From: Nesterenkonia aurantiaca
Lineage (GTDB): Bacteria; Actinomycetota; Actinomycetes; Actinomycetales; Micrococcaceae
Direction of reading: 5' to 3'
DNA: 64,000 nt
Assembly (NCBI RefSeq): GCF_004364585.1
Contig: NZ_SOAN01000007.1
Location: 62,001 to 126,000, forward strand
Part shown: piece after piece, positions 56,901 through 64,000 of the stretch
Position numbering within the stretch: the first letter of the stretch is position 1
Layout of the letters: each line of letters begins with the position of its first letter
The notes under the pieces: model-generated
Told to the model about the DNA's origin: nothing
What the model saw: only the letters and a program-made list of their open reading frames with translations
The model's database searches: none
Made by a program: the position numbers and the translations under genes

Positions 56901-57090
56901 GATCCGGCGCCTGGAACAAGACGTTCACGGCGTCGTCCTGGGCGGCGGCCCGGGGCTCTTCGGGCTCTGGTGCCTCGTCCGCGTCGCTGGAGGGCTGGGG
57001 GCTCTCGCTCGAGGACTGCGGTGCACTGAAGGGATTGAAGATGTCGTTGCTGCCCGCTGCGTCGTCCGCGGGGGTCTCGGGGTGGGACAT
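53971..57090 (-). CDS. rne: Ribonuclease E/G family endoribonuclease
   Basis: Endonuclease of mRNA decay and rRNA maturation, 1039 residues. It has the actinobacterial plan with the catalytic core in the middle: a disordered N-terminal arm (1-260, rich in Ser, Asp, Asn, Arg/Lys blocks), the S1 domain (DSLIGNVYLGKVQNVLPSME), a DNase I-like catalytic segment (VVDVNTGKFVGSGGNLEETV, VVDFIDMV), the zinc-link CEHCAGRG, then a second disordered arm (about 740-1039) with Gln/Ala/Gly repeats. These arms bind RNA and degradosome partners in relatives. ATG 57090 has GGAG upstream. Confidence 0.95.
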   Translation of the reverse strand: MSHPETPADDAAGSNDIFNPFSAPQSSSESPQPSSDADEAPEPEEPRAAAQDDAVNVLFQAPDLATVKARTPSKTRSADDADSDSRGSSASSRDSQTRDFEDDDSQDWDAQSEDDQDEDGSGRRSRRKRRRGGRNKNRGSEDSRGSSDSESSEAQSSAGDSADRGNGSQSNDTKNSDAKNPDAKNGDSGNGSGSQNRGDRETDSAEDDSPVIRKRRRRRRGSADLEVESNEDDAHTVTRVRAPREAAEAPVSDKVTGLKGSTRLEAKRQRRRSSRDTGRRRQVITEAEFLARRESVDRKMIVRQRGERIQIGVLEDGVLAEHYVSHTTQDSLIGNVYLGKVQNVLPSMEAAFVDIGRGRNAVLYAGEVDWAASRLNGGPRKIENALKSGDSVLVQVTKDPVGHKGARLTSQISLPGRYLVFVPGGSMTGISRKLPDTERARLKKVLKDHMPDNAGVIVRTAAEGASEEELTNDINRLRSLWEQIQRQSDDKKVLAPELFYAEPDLTIKVVRDVFNEDFSSMEVQGEETWDNIEAYVTYVAPHLLDRLQQWIPEEQQANDIFSHHRIDEQLNKALDRKVNLPSGGSLVFDRTEAMTVVDVNTGKFVGSGGNLEETVTKNNLEAAEELVRQLRLRDIGGIIVVDFIDMVLEVNRDLVLRRLVECLGRDRTKHQVAEVTSLGLIQMTRKRMGTGLLEVFSEDCEHCAGRGVITHAEPIEHGGSFTSHGDPQKARAPKKRRKSKGRRSEDENDSAQSAPEVSAEEKERQEKARQALAQVAAASKHADQEQRPAGEDRHKETDTVSAQGSAGSPEKSGDRSDGGPRAENQQSGSASGSASGSRPARRRGRRSASQPAGSTSQGGNAQAGAAQSGAAQDDNEQSSTKQASAEQGGAAKSGAGKSEAAKSERQAAEPTGASSEKVLKIGGEEVPLPRAEKRERQAPSSAGGSGQDKQASLDTLGQALDSREPRSPAPVRRRRRAAGSLQGVSGEVQQIPTAQKPEGKTFSSTPSEQSSAETPKKKPASEPVMFGVGVKAEEIARPE

Positions 57091-57468
57091 TATGGAGTTG
57101 CTCCTGACCGCTCCCACGGTGCCACACTCACCGCGTCCGCGGCTCTGCTTGGGTGAATTCAGCCGGTCGCGTTGACCCTGTCTCTCACAGAGGGTGCGAC
57201 CTGCTCATTCCACATATTGATGTTGTCTCAAACCTATGTTCTTAGCTCCACTGGCCTTCCGGGCGCTGCTCCCTTTCACGGAGCGCGCTCTGCGCGGCCT
57301 TCCAGTGGCTACTCATCAGTCCTCGGCCCCTGCTGTGACGTATCTCACAACGGCGTCTATGGGGCCCAGGTGATGGCATGGAAGCCTTCTCGGTCTGCGG
57401 GTGTGGTCCGCTCGCCGATGTTACTCAGTATCGCATACCCCTTCTGAGAACTTGCGTAGAATCCCCGC
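57091..57468. promoter_or_regulatory. Divergent gap between rne and the VKOR gene
   Basis: 378 bp with no credible gene. It must hold the promoters of rne and of the VKOR protein gene. I see no palindrome or named motif that stands out. Confidence 0.4.
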
Positions 57469-58080
57469 ATGGCCCTTTACCCGACCGAGCAGCTGATTCG
57501 TCCCCACATCGCCGGAACCCGTTCGGTGGGGCTGTGGCTGCTGCTGACCTCCGTGGTCGGCGCAGTGGCCAGCGGGCTGTTGATGCATGAGCGCATCCAG
57601 CTCTGGCAGGACGCCGACTACACCACGGCCTGCGACATCAATCCCTGGGTCTCCTGCGGTCTAGTGATGGACTCCTGGCAGGCTTCCAGCTTCGGCTTCC
57701 CGAACATCTTCCTCGGCGTGATCGGTTTCCCGATGGCGATCCTGGTCGCGGTGACCATCCTGGGCCGGGTCCAGCTGCCCCGCTGGTACTGGATCGGACT
57801 GCAGGCTGGGGTGAGCTTCGCGATGCTCTTCTGCATCTGGCTCTGGTCCCAGGCGGTGTTCGTCATCGGCGCGCTGTGCCCGTACTGCATGGTGGTCTGG
57901 GCTGCGGTCATCCCGATGTTCGTGATCGTCACGACTCGCAATATCGCCACCGGGGTCCTGCCCGTCGGTCCGGGGCTGAAGAAGCTCTCTGCGGACTGGT
58001 GGTGGGTGGTCATCGTGCTGATCTACCTGGTGGTGGCGGGCAGCATCATCGTGCAGTTCCCTCAGGTCTTCACCGGCTGA
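57469..58080 (+). CDS. Vitamin K epoxide reductase (VKOR) family protein
   Basis: 203-residue inner-membrane protein with five hydrophobic helices. The loop cysteines Cys55 and Cys63 (CDINPWVSC) and the active-site CPYC (137-140) are the VKOR signature. In actinobacteria it re-oxidises a DsbA-type partner using menaquinone, to form disulfides outside the membrane. No DsbA gene is next door. The ATG is supported by family fit; no obvious ribosome site. A mycothiol dehydrogenase gene follows 86 bp later. Confidence 0.9.
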   Translation: MALYPTEQLIRPHIAGTRSVGLWLLLTSVVGAVASGLLMHERIQLWQDADYTTACDINPWVSCGLVMDSWQASSFGFPNIFLGVIGFPMAILVAVTILGRVQLPRWYWIGLQAGVSFAMLFCIWLWSQAVFVIGALCPYCMVVWAAVIPMFVIVTTRNIATGVLPVGPGLKKLSADWWWVVIVLIYLVVAGSIIVQFPQVFTG

Positions 58081-58166
58081 GGTCAGGGTCTTCCTCCTGA
58101 GATATCGTGGAAACCGGCGTGCAAGACTCGCCGAACGTGTGACCTGCAGATATTTAGGAGCTGGCA

Positions 58167-59276
58167 ATGTCCCAGACCGTTAGTGCCGTCGTCGTCAAAG
58201 AGAAGGACGGCCCCGCCGTCCTCGAGCAGATCATCGTGCCGGACCCGATCGCTGGTGAGGTCGTGGTCGACGTCTTGACCTGCGGCGTGTGCCAGACCGA
58301 TCAGCATTACCAGCAGGGCGAGGTGGGCGACAACTTCCCCTACCTGCTGGGCCACGAGGCCACCGGCCGGGTCTCGAAGATCGGCGAGGGTGTGACCAAC
58401 GTGAAGGTCGGTGACACCGTGATCCTGAACTGGCGCGCGGTCTGTGGTGAGTGCCGAGCCTGCCGCAAGGGTGAGCCGAAGTACTGCTTCGACACCCACA
58501 ACGCGCAGCAGCAGATGACGCTGACCGACGGCACCCCGTTGGAAGCAGCCCTGGGCATCGGCGCTTTCGCCGAGAAGACCCTGGTCGCTGCCGGACAGTG
58601 CACCGTGATCCAAGACCTGCCGGCGGAGTCCAATGCCGCCGTCGGACTGCTGGGCTGCGGGATCATGGCCGGAATCGGTGCCGCGATCAACACCGGTGAG
58701 GTCCAGCGCGGCGAGTCCGTCGCCGTGATCGGCGCCGGCGGCGTCGGGACCGCCGCGGTGCTCGGCGCCAAGCTTGCCGGAGCCACCACCATCATCGCGG
58801 TGGACCTGGACGACCGGAAGCTCGCCAAGGCCGCGGAGCTCGGCGCCACCCACACCGTCAACTCGAAGGAGTCCGACGCCGTCGAGACCATCCGCGAGCT
58901 GACCGGGGGCTTCGGCGCCGATGTGGTCATCGACGCGGTGGGCCGGCCGGAGACCTATAAGCAGGCGTTCTACGCCCGCGACCTTGCCGGACGCGTGGTG
59001 CTGGTCGGCGTTCCAGATCCCTCGCTCATGCTGGAGCTGCCGCTGGCTGACTTCTTCGGCCGCGGCGGATCGCTGAAGTCCTCCTGGTACGGCGACTGCC
59101 TGCCGTCCCGGGACTTCCCGATGCTGGTGAGCCATTACCGCAACGGCAACCTCGACCTCGATGCGTTCGTCACCGAACGCGTCAGCCTGGACCAGGTCCA
59201 GGAGGCCTTCGACACGATGAATCGCGGCGAGGTGCTGCGCTCGGTCGTGGAGCTCCAGTCCGCAACCCAGAATTGA
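58167..59276 (+). CDS. mscR: S-(hydroxymethyl)mycothiol dehydrogenase
   Basis: Oxidises the formaldehyde-mycothiol adduct with NAD+, and related MscR enzymes also reduce S-nitrosomycothiol. 369 residues: catalytic zinc ligands Cys42 (GVCQTD) and His63/Glu64, structural zinc Cys93, Cys96, Cys99 and Cys107, and NAD motif [18 protein letters not shown]. It differs from ordinary alcohol dehydrogenases by [14 protein letters not shown] and the adjacent MBL gene, the mscR pairing seen in mycobacteria (Rv2259-Rv2260). AGGAG precedes the start. Confidence 0.92.
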   Translation: MSQTVSAVVVKEKDGPAVLEQIIVPDPIAGEVVVDVLTCGVCQTDQHYQQGEVGDNFPYLLGHEATGRVSKIGEGVTNVKVGDTVILNWRAVCGECRACRKGEPKYCFDTHNAQQQMTLTDGTPLEAALGIGAFAEKTLVAAGQCTVIQDLPAESNAAVGLLGCGIMAGIGAAINTGEVQRGESVAVIGAGGVGTAAVLGAKLAGATTIIAVDLDDRKLAKAAELGATHTVNSKESDAVETIRELTGGFGADVVIDAVGRPETYKQAFYARDLAGRVVLVGVPDPSLMLELPLADFFGRGGSLKSSWYGDCLPSRDFPMLVSHYRNGNLDLDAFVTERVSLDQVQEAFDTMNRGEVLRSVVELQSATQN

Positions 59277-59284
59277 GGAACCCT

Positions 59285-59941
59285 ATGAGCACCCGCTTTG
59301 AGAATCTCGTCACCTCCGGAACCTTCTCGCTCGACGGCGGCACCTGGGATGTCGAGAACAACGTCTGGATCATCGGTGATGAGAATGAAGTGATCATCAT
59401 CGATCCCGCCCACGACGCCGATGCTGTGGCCGCGGCGGTGGGAGAACGCGCCGTGAGCGCGATCCTGCTGACCCACGGACATGACGATCACATCAGCCAG
59501 GCCCTGGAGGTGCAGAAGCGTCTCGGTGGCAGAATCCACCTCAACCCGGAGGACCAGATGCTCTGGGACGCCGTGCATGAGGGCACCGTGCCGGATGTGC
59601 ACATCAGCGACGGCGACGTGTTCACCGTGGGAGACGCCACCCTGGTGGCGCTCCATACCCCGGGCCACTCCCCCGGATCCACCTGCTTCTATTCCGAGTC
59701 CCTGACCGGGCCGGACGGAGCCACCCAGCCGGTGCTGTTCTCTGGAGACACCTTGTTCTCCGGCGGACCCGGCGCGACCGGTCGGTCGTACTCCAGCTTC
59801 GAGACCATCATCGAGTCGATCCGGACCCGACTGTTCCAGGAGCTCCCGGGGGCCACGGTGGTCAACACCGGACACGGTCCTTCGACCTCCATCGGGGCTG
59901 AGTCGCCGCATCTGCAGGAATGGATCGATCGCGGCGAGTGA
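59285..59941 (+). CDS. MBL-fold metallohydrolase, mscR partner
   Basis: 218 residues with the metallo-beta-lactamase motif HGHDDH (64-69), TPGHSPGST, the Asp of FSGDTLFSGG, and the final His in NTGHGP. These bind two metal ions. By position after mscR it is the likely thioesterase for formyl-mycothiol, returning formate and mycothiol; that is inference from the pairing and from glyoxalase II-like sequence. ATG 59285 with GAGGA, 8 bp after the mscR stop, so one operon. Confidence 0.9.
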   Translation: MSTRFENLVTSGTFSLDGGTWDVENNVWIIGDENEVIIIDPAHDADAVAAAVGERAVSAILLTHGHDDHISQALEVQKRLGGRIHLNPEDQMLWDAVHEGTVPDVHISDGDVFTVGDATLVALHTPGHSPGSTCFYSESLTGPDGATQPVLFSGDTLFSGGPGATGRSYSSFETIIESIRTRLFQELPGATVVNTGHGPSTSIGAESPHLQEWIDRGE

Positions 59942-60006
59942 CCCGCTGCGGCAACTGAGCAGCCGCGGCGACTGATCTGCTGCGGTACCTGATCCGCTGC
60001 GGGCCC
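59939..60006. repeat. Four tandem copies of a 17-bp repeat
   Basis: Units begin at 59939, 59956, 59973 and 59990, each starting TGA and containing GCNGCGG. The first TGA is the stop codon of the MBL gene. It fills the whole gap to the converging lipoate ligase gene. Confidence 0.8.
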
Positions 60007-60009
60007 CGG

Positions 60010-60804
60010 TCAGCCGCGCGTGGTGACGCTGGGAGGGATCGGCGAGGGTTCGTCGATCTCTTCCAGCTCCCAGTGCCTCCGGTAGACCTGGAGCACCGCG
60101 GCTTCGATCTTCTCCACGGTGGTCTCGACACCGAGGTCGGTGATCGCACCGGCGGTGAGCGGGTCCCAGGGAATCCCGAGCGCCTCATAGGCCCGGGAGA
60201 GCACCCGGCGGATCGGCGCTCCGTCCTCGACGATGATCGAGGAGGAGAAGAGCCAACCCGAGCTGATGACCCGCTGGGCGGTCCCGATGAGCTTGATCCG
60301 TACATCCGGAAGCTCTCGTGAGACCCCGTGGACCGAATGGTCTCCCGGGCAGTACTCCCCCGGGATCGGACGGAGCCGTGCTGAGACCCCGGCAGCCTCC
60401 AGCGCGTCGCGCAGGAGTTCGCCGAACTCGGTGAAGCGGGCCTGGGAGTGACGGATCGGATCCGGGTCAGGCTCGATGTGATCGAGCACCAGGGAACCCT
60501 GATGATAGGCCGCTGCCCGGCCCCCGGCTCGACGAACCAGCGGCGTGAAGCCTTCCTCGCGACAGGCCTGGGCCGCCGCAGCGAATCCGGGCAGCCGCTC
60601 ATCGCGCTGTCCGAAGGCCACTGTGGGGTCCGGACGGTACATCCGCAGCAGCGGGGCGACCCGGCCATCCGAGGCTCGCCGCGCATCACGGGGGCTGCCC
60701 GCGGCGCGAGTGCGCTGCAAGAGCGTCAGCGCCCGCTCGAGATCAGCCTCGGCGCCGAGGCTTCTGGGCTGCCGATAGACGTGGAGCGGCTCTGCCGTCG
60801 TCAT
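60010..60804 (-). CDS. Lipoate-protein ligase A family protein
   Basis: 264 residues with the BPL/LPL fold: VAFGQRDERLPGFAAAAQA, LVRRAGGRAAAYHQGSLVLD (lipoate-binding loop), and the catalytic-type Lys in RIKLIGTAQRVISSGWLFSS. It probably attaches lipoate or octanoate to carrier proteins, or is a LplJ/LipM-like transferase; the exact reaction is open. ATG 60804 is chosen for family fit, without a clear ribosome site; the frame is open to 60861. It converges on the MBL gene with a repeat in the gap. Confidence 0.82.
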   Translation of the reverse strand: MTTAEPLHVYRQPRSLGAEADLERALTLLQRTRAAGSPRDARRASDGRVAPLLRMYRPDPTVAFGQRDERLPGFAAAAQACREEGFTPLVRRAGGRAAAYHQGSLVLDHIEPDPDPIRHSQARFTEFGELLRDALEAAGVSARLRPIPGEYCPGDHSVHGVSRELPDVRIKLIGTAQRVISSGWLFSSSIIVEDGAPIRRVLSRAYEALGIPWDPLTAGAITDLGVETTVEKIEAAVLQVYRRHWELEEIDEPSPIPPSVTTRG

Positions 60805-60909
60805 TGAGTCTGTGCCATGGGGATGTGTCTGTCGCTTGTGGGTCGTGAGCTGGGACGACACCCGAGTTTACGTCATCGGGCCTTCTGCCTGGGCGCCCCG
60901 TGCCTGCTC

Positions 60910-61305
60910 TCAGCCGACGCCGACCTGCAGCTGAGTCATCCAGGCGAGACTCTCGGCATGGAGCCAGTACTCGATGATTCGATCTTCTTCGACCCAAAGA
61001 AGGTCCGTGCCGTGGAAGCGCCCAGCAGTGCCCACTGCGGCGGCGGCCCCGGCATTGTCCGGCCGCAGTGCCCGGTGGCCGCCCAGCGCAGCAGGACCAG
61101 GTCACCGTCGAGGAGGGGGCCCCATTCGATGCCGTCTCCTCCATCGAACATCGCCGCGTGCACGCGGTTGCGCTCGGAGACGATCTGCTCAGCGATGTCG
61201 TAGTCGCCGTTCCACGGTGCGACCCATCTCTCGACCAGGGCGCTCGACCAGGGCGCTCGATGTGTGGCGCTCGCGGTGGGGCGATGAGGGGTGGGGCTGC
61301 CCCAT
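60910..61305 (-). pseudogene. Broken SnoaL/NTF2-like gene with three lesions
   Basis: An ATG at 61305 with AGGAG upstream starts a protein whose pieces read like a SnoaL-like polyketide-cyclase-fold protein, but no single frame carries it. Lesion 1: a 13-bp tandem duplication (61230-61242 and 61243-61255) shifts the frame; with one copy removed the reading runs HTSSALVERWVAPWNGDYDI on to RVHAAMFDGGDG. Lesion 2: DGGDG joins directly to EWGPLLDGDLVLLRWAATG, about 30 residues shorter than the usual family. Lesion 3: a frameshift near 61060-61070, after which GTAGRFHGTDLLWVEEDRII and EYWLHAESLAWMTQLQVG read in another frame to the stop at 60910. It is non-functional. Confidence 0.7.
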
Positions 61306-61474
61306 GGGGGTCTCCTGTCGCGGCGGAACAACGGCGCGCAGGCCGCACCAGATCGCTGGTCCGAGCCAGGACCGTCTGCCCCAAGGCTATGCAGAGTCCG
61401 ACCGCACCACGTTGAATCCTCACAGCCAGCAGGCGAACAACAAGGAGCCTCTGTCGAGACTGCGTCCGATACAG

Positions 61475-61516
61475 GAATGGCCCTGCTCTGCAGAAGACTG
61501 CAGAGCAGGGCCATTC
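61475..61516. terminator. Hairpin terminator after nrdF, 18-bp perfect stem
   Basis: Arms 61475-61492 and 61499-61516 pair exactly with a 6-base loop, 35 bp past the nrdF stop. It ends the nrd operon. Confidence 0.85.
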
Positions 61517-61551
61517 ACGCGTCCGGTGGGGCAGGACTCAGGGCTGACGCA

Positions 61552-62580
<1,029 letters not shown>

Positions 62581-62604
62581 TCACGGCCCGGATGGGACCT
62601 GGGG

Positions 62605-64000
62605 TCACAGCATGCAGGACACGCAGCCGTCGACCTCGGTGCCTTCCAGCGCGAGCTGACGCAGCCGGATGTAGTAGAGCGTCTTGATGCCCTTGCGCCA
62701 GGCGTAGATCTGCGCCTTGTTGATGTCGCGGGTGCTGGCGGTGTCCTTGAAGAACAGCGTCAGGGACAGGCCCTGGTCCACGTGCTGGGTGGCAGCGGCG
62801 TAGGTGTCGATGATCTTCTCGTACCCGATCTCGTAGGCATCCTGGTAGTACTCCAGGTTGTCGTTGGTCAGGTAGGGCGCCGGGTAGTAGACCCGACCGA
62901 GCTTGCCCTCTTTGCGGATCTCGATCTTCGAGGCCACCGGGTGGATCGAGGAGGTGGAGTTGTTGATGTAGGAGATGGAGCCGGTGGGCGGCACCGCCTG
63001 CAGGTTCTGGTTGTAGATGCCATGGGCCATGACCGAGGCCTTGAGCTCGCGCCAGTCCTCCTGGGTCGGGATGCTCACATGGCCGAACAGGGTGCGGACC
63101 TTATCGGTGGCCGGGGCCCAGAGCTGCTCGGTGTACTTCTCGAAGAATTCTCCGGAAGCGTACTGCGAGTTCTCGAAGCCGTCGAAGCTCTGACCGCTCT
63201 CGATCGCGATCTGGTTCGAGGCGCGCAACGCGTGGTAGAGCACCGTGTAGAAGTAGATGTTGGTGAAGTCGAGGCCCTCTTCGGACCCATAGTGCACGCG
63301 TTCCCGGGCCAGGTAGCCGTGCAGGTTCATCTGGCCCAGACCGATCGCGTGCGACCGGCGGTTGCCCTCAGCGATGGAGGGCACCGAGTTGATGTAGGAC
63401 ATGTCCGAGACGGCGGTCAGGGTGCGGATCGCGGTCTCGATGGTCTGCCCGAAGTCCGGGGAGTCCATCGCCTTGGCGATGTTCATCGAGCCAAGGTTGC
63501 ACGAGATGTCCTTGCCGATCTCGGAGTAGCTCAGATCGTCGGCGTACTCGCTGGGCTCCGAGACCTGAAGGATCTCCGAGCACAGGTTGGACATGGAGAT
63601 CCGTCCGGCGATCGGGTTCGCACGGTTGACCGTGTCTTCGAACATCACATACGGGTAGCCGGATTCGAACTGGATCTCGGCCAGGGTCTGGAAGAACTCG
63701 CGGGCGTTGATCTTGGTCTTGCGGATCCGCGCGTCGTCGACCATCTCGTGGTACTTCTCGGTCACCGAGATCTCGCTGAACGCCTTGCCGTAGACGCGCT
63801 GGACGTCATAGGGGCTGAACAGGTACATCGGCTCGTTCTTCTTGGCGAGCTCGAAGGTGATGTCCGGGACGACGACGCCGAGCGAGAGCGTCTTGATCCG
63901 GATCTTCTCGTCCGCGTTCTCCCGCTTGGTGTCCAGGAAGCGGAAGATGTCGGGGTGGTGGGCGTTGAGGTACACCGCGCCGGCGCCCTGGCGTGCACCG
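62605..64000 (-). CDS. nrdE: Class Ib ribonucleotide reductase, catalytic subunit (5' end outside window)
   Basis: The C-terminal 465 residues of the alpha subunit that makes deoxynucleotides. Visible are [20 protein letters not shown] at the window edge, the radical-site NLCSEIL (Asn, Cys, Glu), [18 protein letters not shown], and the C-terminal CVSC pair that accepts electrons from NrdH. With nrdF it is the class Ib form; nrdH and nrdI, expected just upstream, are outside the window. Confidence 0.96.
   Translation of the reverse strand, partial: GARQGAGAVYLNAHHPDIFRFLDTKRENADEKIRIKTLSLGVVVPDITFELAKKNEPMYLFSPYDVQRVYGKAFSEISVTEKYHEMVDDARIRKTKINAREFFQTLAEIQFESGYPYVMFEDTVNRANPIAGRISMSNLCSEILQVSEPSEYADDLSYSEIGKDISCNLGSMNIAKAMDSPDFGQTIETAIRTLTAVSDMSYINSVPSIAEGNRRSHAIGLGQMNLHGYLARERVHYGSEEGLDFTNIYFYTVLYHALRASNQIAIESGQSFDGFENSQYASGEFFEKYTEQLWAPATDKVRTLFGHVSIPTQEDWRELKASVMAHGIYNQNLQAVPPTGSISYINNSTSSIHPVASKIEIRKEGKLGRVYYPAPYLTNDNLEYYQDAYEIGYEKIIDTYAAATQHVDQGLSLTLFFKDTASTRDINKAQIYAWRKGIKTLYYIRLRQLALEGTEVDGCVSCML

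Overview
The window is about 64 kb of high-GC, gene-dense chromosome from an actinobacterium, most likely of the Micrococcaceae (Arthrobacter/Nesterenkonia type; the genus is inference). The evidence is RbpA, a HelY-type helicase, a mycothiol-dependent formaldehyde dehydrogenase, polyprenol-phosphate-mannose synthase, class Ib ribonucleotide reductase, and the order rne-rplU-rpmA-obg-proB-proA-nadD-rsfS. No rRNA, phage, IS element or CRISPR array was seen. There is one tRNA, tRNA-Ala(GGC).

Layout. 1-3.3 kb: GAF-domain regulator (cut by the window edge) divergent from an aldehyde dehydrogenase plus DUF779 pair. 3.3-4.7 kb: NADP-type glutamate dehydrogenase. 4.8-11.7 kb: maltose/maltodextrin locus with malEFG on one strand, alpha-glucosidase plus LacI-type repressor on the other, and LacI-type operators between them. 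11.8-18.3 kb: MFS exporter, then helY, a degenerate amidohydrolase-like gene and ppm1. 18.5-21.8 kb: rbpA, SPFH/NfeD membrane pair, RlmA-like methyltransferase. 21.9-24.9 kb: amide-use operon amiS-fmdB-fmdA followed by a gutted YdeP/FdhF-type molybdoenzyme.

24.9-36.7 kb is the most distinctive part, a stress/dormancy-type island: a CtpF-like P-type ATPase, a PNPOx-like flavin protein, PEP synthase, three paralogous triple-BON proteins, two Hsp20 chaperones and a tandem universal stress protein. These are gene types familiar from the mycobacterial DosR hypoxia regulon. The non-coding DNA before most of these transcription units carries 14-bp palindromes fitting GGGNC-N4-GNCCC, the core of the DosR box, although no DosR/DosS gene is in the window.

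37-45.6 kb: cyclodeaminase family protein, DUF3054 protein, a zinc dehydrogenase-SDR-DUF7218 stress group, catalase with a visible promoter, an epimerase fused to a helical domain, and an aldo/keto reductase. 45.7-57.1 kb (all minus strand): tRNA-Ala, rsfS, a disordered membrane protein, nadD, an unlisted 59-residue membrane protein, proA, proB, obg, rpmA, rplU, rne. 57.4-64 kb: VKOR protein, mscR plus MBL hydrolase (formaldehyde/mycothiol), a lipoate-ligase-like gene, a broken SnoaL-like gene, and nrdF/nrdE (nrdE cut by the window end).

Many transcription units end in perfect 12-20 bp hairpins, often placed to serve two converging genes.
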